A program made the translations under genes and the position numbers. From the NCBI GenBank assembly GCA_038237665.1, contig JBBRYK010000044.1:1-21230 (forward strand): DNA of 21,230 bases, in the 5' to 3' direction. Position 1 is the stretch's first letter. The number at the start of each line of letters is the position of its first letter. A model generated the notes under the pieces. That model searched no databases. It saw only the letters and a program-made list of their open reading frames with translations, and was not told the DNA's origin. This stretch comes from JBBRYK01 sp038237665 (lineage in GTDB: Bacteria; Actinomycetota; Thermoleophilia; Gaiellales; Gaiellaceae). Below, piece by piece: positions 16,168 through 21,230 of this stretch.

Positions 16168-16650
16168 GTGCGGCTGCTCTTCCGCCGGAGCGCGAGGTTC
16201 GCTCTCGCCGCCGCACTGCTCGTCTTCGTCGCCGTCTGGACGATCTCCCGCCACGTCTTCGCCCACGACACCGTTCGCGGGCTGCCGTGGCTCGACCTGA
16301 CGAACGTGGTCGGGCCTCTCACGTTCCCGAGGGCGACCACACGTGAGCTCCCCGGCCCGAAGACGTTCGCCCTCTACCTCAGGCTGCACCAGGCGACTCG
16401 CCGCGTCCCACCGCCCGACTTCAAGCACGGGATCGTGCTCGTCGTCGCGGTCGGCCCGCGCTCGTCGACGGCGTATTCCCTCCAGGTGCTTCGGGTCACA
16501 GAGCAAAGGACCCGGGTGATCGTCAAGCTCCGCGAGAACACCGCGACGATCACGAATCCAGGGCAGGCTCGTGTGACGTACCCCTACCGGATGATCACCT
16601 TCCCGAAGACGCACAAGCCGACGTTCGTCACGATCAAGGGGCGGCCGTGA
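16168..16650 (+). CDS. Membrane-anchored PrcB_C-like protein
   Basis: A 160-residue protein starting at GTG 16168, 10 nt after the L,D-transpeptidase stop. It has one N-terminal membrane segment (about residues 8-26, FALAAALLVFVAVWTIS). The C-terminal half, GIVLVVAVGPRSSTAYSLQV then EQRTRVIVKLRENTATI and VTYPYRMITFPK, resembles the PrcB C-terminal domain: a short beta domain with a GxxxTxGYS-like turn, alternating strands, and a closing YPY strand. Here the turn is degenerate (GPRSSTAYS). PrcB-type domains are linked to extracytoplasmic protease complexes and to wall proteins. The assignment is by pattern and moderately sure. It ends in a GTGA overlap with the chorismate mutase gene. Confidence 0.75.
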   Translation: MRLLFRRSARFALAAALLVFVAVWTISRHVFAHDTVRGLPWLDLTNVVGPLTFPRATTRELPGPKTFALYLRLHQATRRVPPPDFKHGIVLVVAVGPRSSTAYSLQVLRVTEQRTRVIVKLRENTATITNPGQARVTYPYRMITFPKTHKPTFVTIKGRP

Positions 16651-16931
16651 GCAGCGAGACCGATCCTCTCATCCGCCAGCTCCGCGAGCAGATCTCCGAC
16701 AACGACCGGGCCTTGGTCGAGGCGTTCAACAAGCGCCTTCAGCTCGTCGCGCAGCTCAAGCGCTACAAGGAGTCGCGGGGAATCGGGTTCGTCGACCCCG
16801 AGCGCGAGGAGTGGATGCTCCAGTACCTGACCCGCGCGAACCGCGGGCCTCTGACCCCGGACGGGCTGAGCGAGCTCTTCGCGGAGATCCTCGACCTGAC
16901 GAAGCGCGAGGTCGAGCGCGCCGACGGTTAG
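16647..16931 (+). CDS. Chorismate mutase, AroQ type
   Basis: A 94-residue all-helical AroQ-fold chorismate mutase that converts chorismate to prephenate for Phe/Tyr synthesis. Aligning by eye with the E. coli P-protein domain, Arg13, Arg30, Lys41, Asp50, Arg53 and Glu54 fall at the spacing of the active-site residues Arg11, Arg28, Lys39, Asp48, Arg51 and Glu52. The position of E. coli Gln88 is Glu90 here, a substitution known in other AroQ enzymes and linked to acid-shifted activity. No signal peptide is present, so it is cytosolic. GTG at 16647 overlaps the PrcB-like stop. Its TAG overlaps the TAA of the convergent DUF151 gene within TTAG. Confidence 0.92.
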   Translation: MSSETDPLIRQLREQISDNDRALVEAFNKRLQLVAQLKRYKESRGIGFVDPEREEWMLQYLTRANRGPLTPDGLSELFAEILDLTKREVERADG

Positions 16932-17452
16932 TCGGTCTCCCGTTCGCTCTCGCCCTCGGCTTCCTCTTCCTCGACCGCGAACTCCTCGGGCGAGACGTTC
17001 TCGAGAAACTTGCGGAACTCGTCGACGATCTCCTCCTCGTTCACCTCTTCCCCTTCGAACTCGATCGCCGACTCCTCGATTACCCGGTCGGCCGCGAAGA
17101 TCGGCGCCTCGGCACGCACCGCCATCGCAATCGCATCCGAGGGCCGGGAGTCGATCTCGATCTCGGAACCGTCCTGCGCGACAGTGATCGTCGCGTAGAA
17201 GGTGTTGTCGCGCAATTCGGTGACCGTGATCCGCACGACATGAGCGTCGAGCTGCCCGAGCGTCTCGGTGAAGAGGTCGTGCGTGAGGGGCCGCGGCGTC
17301 GCGGCGCCCTGAAGCTTCATCAGGATCGCGGCCGCCTCCGGATGCCCGATCCAGATCGGCAGGTACTTGTTTCCGTCGGCCGTCTTCAGCAGGACGATCG
17401 GCTGCTTGCCGACCAGGTCGAAGCTAACGCCGTAGATCGTCATCTCCTGCAT
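16928..17452 (-). CDS. Bifunctional nuclease family protein (DUF151)
   Basis: A 174-residue cytosolic protein of the DUF151/BFN family (homologues described as RNase/DNase). It starts MQEMTIYGVSFDLVGKQPIV and carries the family core YLPIWIGHPEAAAILMKLQG, RPLTHDLFTETLGQLDAHV and SRPSDAIAMAVRAEAPIFAA. An acidic C-terminal extension follows (VNEEEIVDEF, EEEEAEGESERETD), probably disordered. ATG at 17452 is chosen; the frame stays open to 17494 but the extension lacks homology and would include the likely -10 box. It is usually a single-copy core gene in actinobacteria, so it marks the chromosomal side of the boundary with the accessory region to its right. Confidence 0.93.
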   Translation of the reverse strand: MQEMTIYGVSFDLVGKQPIVLLKTADGNKYLPIWIGHPEAAAILMKLQGAATPRPLTHDLFTETLGQLDAHVVRITVTELRDNTFYATITVAQDGSEIEIDSRPSDAIAMAVRAEAPIFAADRVIEESAIEFEGEEVNEEEIVDEFRKFLENVSPEEFAVEEEEAEGESERETD

Positions 17453-17468
17453 AGGGCGACGGTCAGTG

Positions 17469-17474
17469 ATTCTA
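17469..17474 (-). promoter_or_regulatory. -10-like TAGAAT of the DUF151 gene
   Basis: On the minus strand TAGAAT fits TANNNT and ends 16 nt before the ATG at 17452, so the transcript would carry a leader of roughly 8-10 nt. The imperfect hairpin at 17480-17499 covers the region where a -35 box would be. Confidence 0.45.
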
Positions 17475-17479
17475 GCCAG

Positions 17480-17499
17480 GGGGTCTTCGGCCAAACCCC
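17480..17499. other. Short inverted repeat upstream of the DUF151 -10 box
   Basis: GGGGT (17480-17484) pairs with ACCCC (17495-17499), and TT/AA can extend the stem around a bulged C. It is too weak and has no T-run for a terminator. It could be an operator or chance. Confidence 0.25.
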
Positions 17500-17514
17500 G
17501 GTTCCACAGAACGC

Positions 17515-17709
17515 TTACGGGTTGGGCGGCCGCGCGAGCGCCGGGCCCGCACCGTGCGCAAGCAGCAACTCGCGAAGCGGCGTGTCCTCGTTCTGGGTCG
17601 CCGCGTCCAGCGGGCGGAAGTCGTCCTGCTGGGTGGCGTTAGGATCGGCGCCGGCCTCGAGCAGCATCCGTGCGGCCTCGAGATTGCGAGTCGCAGTTGC
17701 GCTTGGCAA
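17515..17709 (-). pseudogene. Ankyrin-repeat protein remnant (C-terminal fragment)
   Basis: The minus-strand frame ending at TAA 17515 encodes about one and a half ankyrin repeats: NLEAARMLLEAGADPNATQ, then FRPLDAATQNEDTPLRELLLAHGA. A tail ALARPPNP follows. The sequence before NLEAARMLLE is not ankyrin-like, and no ribosome site or good start precedes it; the only start is a TTG at 17709. An ordinary ankyrin protein has several repeats, so this is most likely the truncated end of a gene that lost its 5' part when the region to the right was inserted or rearranged. Confidence 0.6.
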
Positions 17710-17811
17710 ACGAGCTCGTAGCCTAGGCGGTGCTTCTTGCCTCCATGGCGGTCGGCTCCGATGAAGAGCGGCCTCACGGCAATCTACGCGGTCCGATAGG
17801 ACCTGCGTGCG
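17710..17811. promoter_or_regulatory. Intergenic stretch with an inverted repeat before the nuclease gene
   Basis: No gene is recognised here. A perfect inverted repeat, GGTCC-GATA-GGACC, lies at 17790-17803 and ends 8 nt before the ATG at 17812. The AGG inside it could act as a weak ribosome site. Its position suggests an operator or a translation-controlling hairpin for the nuclease gene. The rest of the stretch shows no clear promoter. Confidence 0.4.
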
Positions 17812-18750
17812 ATGTCGCTGCGGTTTGTCGGACAGCCCTTCACCGAAGACGCTCAGATCGGAAGCATCCTGCGCGATGCACTCGCTGACGACGACCTAGC
17901 GTCGCTCTGGGTTGCGACCGCTTGGGCAAAGCGATCCGGGTTGAGTCGGATTCGCTCCGCGGTTACGGCGTTCAGCGACCGTGGTGGCGACTCTCAGGTG
18001 ATCGTCGGCATCGATGAGGGCGGCGCGACACGCGAGGGCTTGGAACTGTGCCTCGAGCTATTTCAAGAGGCGTTTGTCTACCACGACCCTGGTACGCGGA
18101 CGTTCCATCCCAAACTCTACACGGTCGAAGGCGCTGATCGCGCCGTGATCGTGGTCGGGTCCGGCAACCTCACGCGCGGCGGCCTCTTCACGAACTACGA
18201 GGCGTCCTTTGTTCTGGAAGCCGCTCGTGCAAACGGCGAAGAGTGGCGAGTGCGTGACGGTGCGCGGGCGTACTTCGACCGTCTCCTCGACGGTGGCGAC
18301 GCCATCAGGGCGTTGGACACGGACCTCATCGACCTCCTTGAGGCTGAGGGTTGGGTAACTTCGGAAGCTCGGCAGAACGCTCGGCGGTCGGCCGAATCGC
18401 AGCAACGGAGACAGCGCCAAGCGCTCTTTGGCGATGCTGTGCGCGGGCTGGCTGGCGCGCCCGCACCTGAACTCTCGCCGCTACCGGACGAAGACGAGGA
18501 CGAGGACAGCGCCCTAACGGTTCCTGCGGCCGCGCCTGCCGCTCCCGCCGCGCCTGTCACGCCCGCTGCCGCGGCGAGTGCGCCTCCGGTCACAGTCGTC
18601 GCGAGTTGGAGCAAGGTGATGCGGCCCGCCGATTCGCAACACCCGGAGAATCCGGCTACAAACCCAACCGCATATGGTTCCGGGACGGCCTCTTTGGGAA
18701 CACGGCCTGGGCGACGATTACCGATCGGAAGTCGACGCGCGGATCCGTGA
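17812..18750 (+). CDS. BfiI-like PLD-fold nuclease (restriction enzyme candidate), C-terminus frame-disrupted
   Basis: A 312-residue product as written. Residues 1-200 form a phospholipase D-type nuclease domain with one HKD-like site: FHPKLY (His99, Lys101), VGSGNLTRGG (Asn119) and NYEASF (Glu130). The spacing H-x-K, 18 residues to Asn and 11 more to Glu equals, from memory, that of the metal-independent type IIS enzyme BfiI (His105, Lys107, Asn125, Glu136). An acidic run (DEDEDED, near residue 225) and an Ala/Pro linker follow, then WSKVMRPADSQHPENP. After this the frame loses similarity and ends at 18750. The expected C-terminal DNA-recognition domain continues in another frame to 18866, giving about 352 residues in all, close to BfiI length. 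It is either a frameshifted gene, a sequencing error or recoded. Codons are visibly less GC-rich than in the left part. Confidence 0.75.
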   Translation: MSLRFVGQPFTEDAQIGSILRDALADDDLASLWVATAWAKRSGLSRIRSAVTAFSDRGGDSQVIVGIDEGGATREGLELCLELFQEAFVYHDPGTRTFHPKLYTVEGADRAVIVVGSGNLTRGGLFTNYEASFVLEAARANGEEWRVRDGARAYFDRLLDGGDAIRALDTDLIDLLEAEGWVTSEARQNARRSAESQQRRQRQALFGDAVRGLAGAPAPELSPLPDEDEDEDSALTVPAAAPAAPAAPVTPAAAASAPPVTVVASWSKVMRPADSQHPENPATNPTAYGSGTASLGTRPGRRLPIGSRRADP

Positions 18751-18866
18751 TCACAAACCTGCGATGGGGAGAACTCGCACCGGTTCTACACGCCACCGAC
18801 TATGCGGGGGACACCATCACGCTGTCGCGGATGTCCGACGGTTCGTACCTTCTGGTAATCGCCTAG
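18606..18866 (+). pseudogene. Out-of-frame C-terminal domain of the BfiI-like nuclease
   Basis: In the frame one base back from the nuclease, the sequence from about 18650 reads SGYKPNRIWFRDGLFGNTAW, then SVITNLRWGELAPVLHATDY and DTITLSRMSDGSYLLVIA before TAG at 18864-18866. This is well-formed beta-rich protein with the look of the C-terminal domain found behind PLD nuclease domains. It has no ribosome site and no credible start of its own (a TTG at 18606 is in frame). Its stop abuts the stop of the convergent methyltransferase gene, as true gene ends do elsewhere in this window. It is best read as the real 3' end of the gene at 17812. Confidence 0.7.
18660..18666 (+). other. A-AAC-CCA heptamer at the frame switch (possible -1 slippage site)
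   Basis: In the nuclease frame these bases are read a|AAC|CCA, which fits the X XXY YYZ rule. A -1 slip gives AAA CCC and enters exactly the frame of the C-terminal domain. A possible downstream stem, GTTCC (18677-18681) with GGAAC, begins about 10 nt later. A simple one-base deletion nearby explains the data equally well. Confidence 0.3.
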
Positions 18867-20516
18867 CTACGCGGCGGCGACCGACGCGCCTTGCGCTGCG
18901 TCATCCTGGATGCGCGTGCGGTTCCGCTCAAAGCGCCGCGTGGCTAGTAGCGCGCGGGCCTCCGCGAGAAGCGGGACGAGCTCCGCGGGGAGCGCTTCGG
19001 CCGCAACGAGAGCGGCGTCGGTGGCCGCCATGAGTTCTTCTTCCGATCCGCTTCGAGCGATGCCATCGAGCGCGCCGAGGACGTGTTCGATCCCGGCCGG
19101 GACGAGAGTCGTGAGGCGCGCAATCTCCGAAGGGACGAGTTCCAGAACGCCGCCGCCGAAGCTGCGGCCTTCGAGTTCGGCGGACAAGAGTGTGAGCGAG
19201 TTGTGGAATGCAGCGGCGATCTCGCGTGGTGAACGGGTTGTATCCACCATTCGGCCACGGTAGATCGTGTCCGTGGTGTACGACTGCGCGTCGTTGACGA
19301 TCACGCGCAGCGAGTGATGGCAGCGCTTCGACATGAGAAGCTCGCCGCGGACGATCCCAGGAACGCGGTACCACGGTTCGCGAATCCGGCACTTATAGCG
19401 CTCGTGCAGCCGCGCCTCCTCCCCGGCGGCGAGATACTTCGCGGCGCCCGCGTAGCCCTGAGGGTCAGGGTTGCCCTTCGAGAAGTCGAGCAACCAGGTC
19501 TTCGCACCAGCGCCGGTCGCCGCCGCCATGTCTTCTTCCGTCAGCACAAGTCCGGGTGCATGGCGCGTGCGCGGCAGCAGCGGAATCGCCCACGGCTCTA
19601 GTTCGTATTCGCGCAGCCTCTGCGCGTCGACGGAGAAGAAGGCGTTCGCGCCGGTCACGATGCTCACCTCGAATGCGACGTACGACTTGAGCGGCCGCGC
19701 GAGCGGAAGCGCCTGCGCCACTTTGAGCGCGTCAAGGTAGATCGGATCGAGCAAGTAGCGCGTCCAGACGCCAGCATCTGAGACCTCGTGCGTCCAGCGT
19801 CGAACCGTCGTTCCGTGGTCGACAATCTCGATACGCAGGCTTGGAGCGGTTTCCTCCCGACGGCCACTGAGAACGGCCACCTCTTGAAGGACGTCCGGGA
19901 ATGACCCAGGCGTGAAGAGGTCGAACCGCACTTCTGCACACTCGTCAATGAGCCACTGCCTCAGCGCGCTGGCTGAACAGCCGGTGAGGCACTCCGTCGG
20001 TACGACGAACGCGAAGGCTCCACCTTGGCGAAGTCGGCTAAGCGCTCCGAGTAGCACCGGGATCCAGAGGTTGCTTACGCCCCGGAAGGTGATTCCGAGG
20101 CGCATACCGAGATTCGTGACCGCGTTCTGGTCGCGCGGTGAGATGAACTGGTAGCGGACAAACGGCGGGTTGCCTACCGCTACGTCGAAAAGCTCGTCGG
20201 TAGCGGCCGCCCAGGGGATGGCGCTTGCCGAAGCGATCGCGCCTTGGAGCTGGCCTGCCGCGAGCGCTTGGCGGCACTTCTCGGCTTCAATATCGAGAGG
20301 CTCGATGGCGAGCACGCGTTCGACGCGCCGATTCCACTCGGGCTCCGACAGGATGCGAACGAATGTGCCGTCGCCAGCCGACGGCTCAAGGATGCGCAGC
20401 TTCTCCGGACCGGGGAGTAGGTCGCGGATCCGGTCAAGGCAGGCCCGCACCATCGCTGGCGGCGTGTAGAAGCCGCCGCGGAGCTTTTCTGGCGTCACTT
20501 CGGTGCGTGTCTTCAA
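18867..20516 (-). CDS. Eco57I-type N6-adenine DNA methyltransferase
   Basis: A protein of about 549 residues. The N-terminal KLRGGFYTPPAMVRACLDRI (FYTP near 16-19) and the SAM-binding motif LRILEPSAGDGTFVRIL (44-50) are followed by an acidic strand-2 end (LAIEPLDIEAEKC) and the catalytic VGNPPFVRYQ (NPPF 116-119). This is the gamma-class N6-adenine methyltransferase order, as in M.TaqI/Eco57I. A long C-terminal region (about 250-549, including GYAGAAKYLAAGEEARLHERY) would be the target-recognition part. No nuclease motif is apparent in the chain, so cutting would need a separate protein; the convergent BfiI-like nuclease is the obvious partner. Start choice: TTG 20516 keeps KTRTEVTPEKLRGG; GTG 20498 and TTG 20543 are alternatives. 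Its stop abuts the nuclease stop with no gap. Confidence 0.88.
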   Translation of the reverse strand: MKTRTEVTPEKLRGGFYTPPAMVRACLDRIRDLLPGPEKLRILEPSAGDGTFVRILSEPEWNRRVERVLAIEPLDIEAEKCRQALAAGQLQGAIASASAIPWAAATDELFDVAVGNPPFVRYQFISPRDQNAVTNLGMRLGITFRGVSNLWIPVLLGALSRLRQGGAFAFVVPTECLTGCSASALRQWLIDECAEVRFDLFTPGSFPDVLQEVAVLSGRREETAPSLRIEIVDHGTTVRRWTHEVSDAGVWTRYLLDPIYLDALKVAQALPLARPLKSYVAFEVSIVTGANAFFSVDAQRLREYELEPWAIPLLPRTRHAPGLVLTEEDMAAATGAGAKTWLLDFSKGNPDPQGYAGAAKYLAAGEEARLHERYKCRIREPWYRVPGIVRGELLMSKRCHHSLRVIVNDAQSYTTDTIYRGRMVDTTRSPREIAAAFHNSLTLLSAELEGRSFGGGVLELVPSEIARLTTLVPAGIEHVLGALDGIARSGSEEELMAATDAALVAAEALPAELVPLLAEARALLATRRFERNRTRIQDDAAQGASVAAA

Positions 20517-20566
20517 TGTATTAGATGTCTTTCGGAGATTCAACTATCCTACGTCCACCATCGATT
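20517..20566. promoter_or_regulatory. Divergent control region between methyltransferase and small-protein genes
   Basis: About 50 bp, clearly A/T-richer than the flanks, separate the two start codons. On the plus strand TATCCT (20545-20550) ends 16 nt before the ATG at 20567. On the minus strand TACATT (20520-20515) and TCTAAT overlap the TTG start region. No clear ribosome site or palindromic operator was recognised. Confidence 0.45.
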
Positions 20567-20899
20567 ATGCCTTCAAACAAGTTGCTCAAATTCGATCCAC
20601 AGGGCCGCCTGGTCGAGCAGCGCGAGTGCAACCTGGCCGTACTGGTACCGGTGCCGGTGAGCGAACGTGTCGAAGCTCTGACCGAGGCGCTTGATCGCGA
20701 CGGGCATGGCCGCGTCGCCAGGAAGGAACTGGTCGGCGCGCTCTTGTTAGAGGCAACAACGGACACGGGCGAACTAGCCGAGCTCCTGCGCCGTTACCGG
20801 ACCGCGAAAGTGCGGGACGCGATCGTGGGTCATGCGCCATCCGGGAAGGTCATCAGCTTCCCGCAGCGGGCGCCTGGCCCGCGCCCGCGCAGCTCCTGA
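20567..20899 (+). CDS. Small protein, possible ribbon-helix-helix-like regulator of the methyltransferase
   Basis: A 110-residue soluble protein. The middle part, LAVLVPVPVSERVEALTEAL, then RVARKELVGALLLEATTD and AELLRRYRTAKVRDAI, has the look of a strand-helix-helix DNA-binding unit: a short VPVPVSERVE strand/turn, an amphipathic helix, and a polar turn before KELVGALLLEA. The C-terminus (SFPQRAPGPRPRSS) is basic and probably disordered. No family is certain. It is divergent from the methyltransferase across about 50 bp, the usual place for a control protein of a restriction-modification or toxin-like locus. ATG at 20567 is preferred because the preceding open frame from 20525 covers the probable promoter. 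Alternative: a stand-alone conserved hypothetical or an antitoxin. Confidence 0.7.
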   Translation: MPSNKLLKFDPQGRLVEQRECNLAVLVPVPVSERVEALTEALDRDGHGRVARKELVGALLLEATTDTGELAELLRRYRTAKVRDAIVGHAPSGKVISFPQRAPGPRPRSS

Positions 20900-20992
20900 G
20901 GCGCAGCGCATCGCGCAACCGGCATCGCCTGGCTTTGGCAGCGCCGAAATACGGCAGGACACGTCCGAAGCCCGGGTCAAGGAGAGCAACTA
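20900..20992. other. Intergenic spacer before the insertion sequence
   Basis: No gene, promoter or terminator was recognised. It ends in CTAG-TG; the TA at 20991-20992 would be the target dinucleotide expected for IS630-family insertion. Confidence 0.4.
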
Positions 20993-21230
20993 GTGCGGCC
21001 TCTCAGAACGTTTGACCTGAAATGGGGCGGGACCTCTCGGGTTGGTGTCGAATTGGGACGCATGCGATCTGAGGAGGTGTGGATGCGTTCCGCGGAGGTG
21101 TTTGTGCGCGAGTTGGCCCCGGCTGCGGGGCAGCGGTTGAAGCGGCTGTCGAAGCAGTCGAAGGTCGCCTCGACGAGGCAGCGGGCGATGATCCTGCTGG
21201 CCTCGAACACACTGATGAGCGCGCCCGAGA
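20993..21230 (+). mobile_element. Left end of an IS630-family insertion sequence (runs off the window)
   Basis: The transposase gene at 21083 is preceded by about 90 non-coding bases starting just after a TA dinucleotide (20991-20992). IS630 elements insert at and duplicate TA. The exact boundary and inverted repeat cannot be confirmed because the right end is outside the window. Confidence 0.6.
21083..21230 (+). CDS. IS630-family transposase, N-terminal part (3' end outside window)
   Basis: Forty-nine residues are visible, still open at the window edge: MRSAEVFVRELAPAAGQRLK, then SKQSKVASTRQRAMILLASN and TLMSAPE. This matches the start of IS630-type transposases, whose N-terminus (EVFVRxLxxxEGQxLxRI...RRAxxxLxSAxxxxxxxI) forms the helix-turn-helix that binds the element's ends. 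The catalytic DDE domain would lie outside the window. ATG at 21083 has a strong ribosome site, GAGGAGG at 21071-21077, 5 nt upstream; an in-frame ATG at 21062 lacks one. It points away from the defence-like genes. Confidence 0.75.
   Translation, partial: MRSAEVFVRELAPAAGQRLKRLSKQSKVASTRQRAMILLASNTLMSAPE

Noticed and set aside
14979..16340. Long minus-strand open frame opposite the L,D-transpeptidase
   Set aside because: Shadow of a gene with intact signal peptide and catalytic motif on the plus strand.
17480..17499. Hairpin as an intrinsic terminator or tRNA remnant
   Set aside because: The stem is only 5 bp with no T-run, and no tRNA arms or anticodon loop can be drawn around it.
17472..17777. 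Minus-strand open frame overlapping the ankyrin fragment
   Set aside because: Only the overlapping frame gives ankyrin repeats; this one shows no recognisable protein sequence.
1..21230. tRNA, rRNA, riboswitch and CRISPR searches by eye
   Set aside because: No cloverleaf, conserved rRNA stretch, known riboswitch core or regularly spaced repeat was seen; faint examples could be missed without a covariance-model search.

Overview
The window is very GC-rich and gene-dense. Several genes start with GTG or TTG, and neighbouring genes mostly overlap by 4 nt. Gene content (class A PBP with a Thr/Pro tail, DUF2203, PIG-V-like, GT87-like and DUF2079 membrane proteins, DUF151 nuclease, PrcB-like protein, L,D-transpeptidase, sortase) points to a high-GC actinobacterium. 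A deep lineage such as Thermoleophilia/Gaiellales is my inference from gene style, not from a database search.

Positions 1 to about 17450 look like ordinary chromosome dominated by envelope functions. In order: the 3' end of a polytopic membrane protein; a sortase; moeA on the minus strand; a plus-strand operon (Thr/Pro-rich protein, polyprenyl-phosphate-type GT2, GT4, DUF2079 protein; 2800-6814); a minus-strand operon (DUF2203, MscS, class A PBP, GT87-like; 11546 down to 6811); a plus-strand run (PIG-V-like GT-C, orphan substrate-binding lipoprotein, HAD hydrolase, CPBP protease; 11568-14932); a plus-strand operon (L,D-transpeptidase, PrcB-like protein, chorismate mutase; 14982-16931); and a convergent DUF151 nuclease. 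The glycosyltransferases, the PBP and two mucin-like Thr/Pro tails suggest wall assembly coupled with glycan or glycoprotein synthesis.

From about 17500 to the end the character changes. There is a truncated ankyrin-repeat fragment and then a likely restriction-modification or defence module: a BfiI-like phospholipase-D-fold nuclease (17812-18866, split by a frame change), a convergent Eco57I-type adenine methyltransferase (20516-18867), and a small divergent protein that may be its regulator (20567-20899). The left end of an IS630-family element (about 20993 onward) runs off the window. This is the accessory part of the window and the best place for a new system.

Architectural regularities stand out. 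Six coupled junctions use a GTGA overlap, and a seventh appears to use CTGA, implying a CTG start. All four convergent pairs meet stop to stop with no room for a terminator. Two divergent pairs are separated by exactly 21 bp that carries -10-like hexamers, suggesting bidirectional, leaderless or near-leaderless transcription. No tRNA, rRNA or CRISPR array was found.
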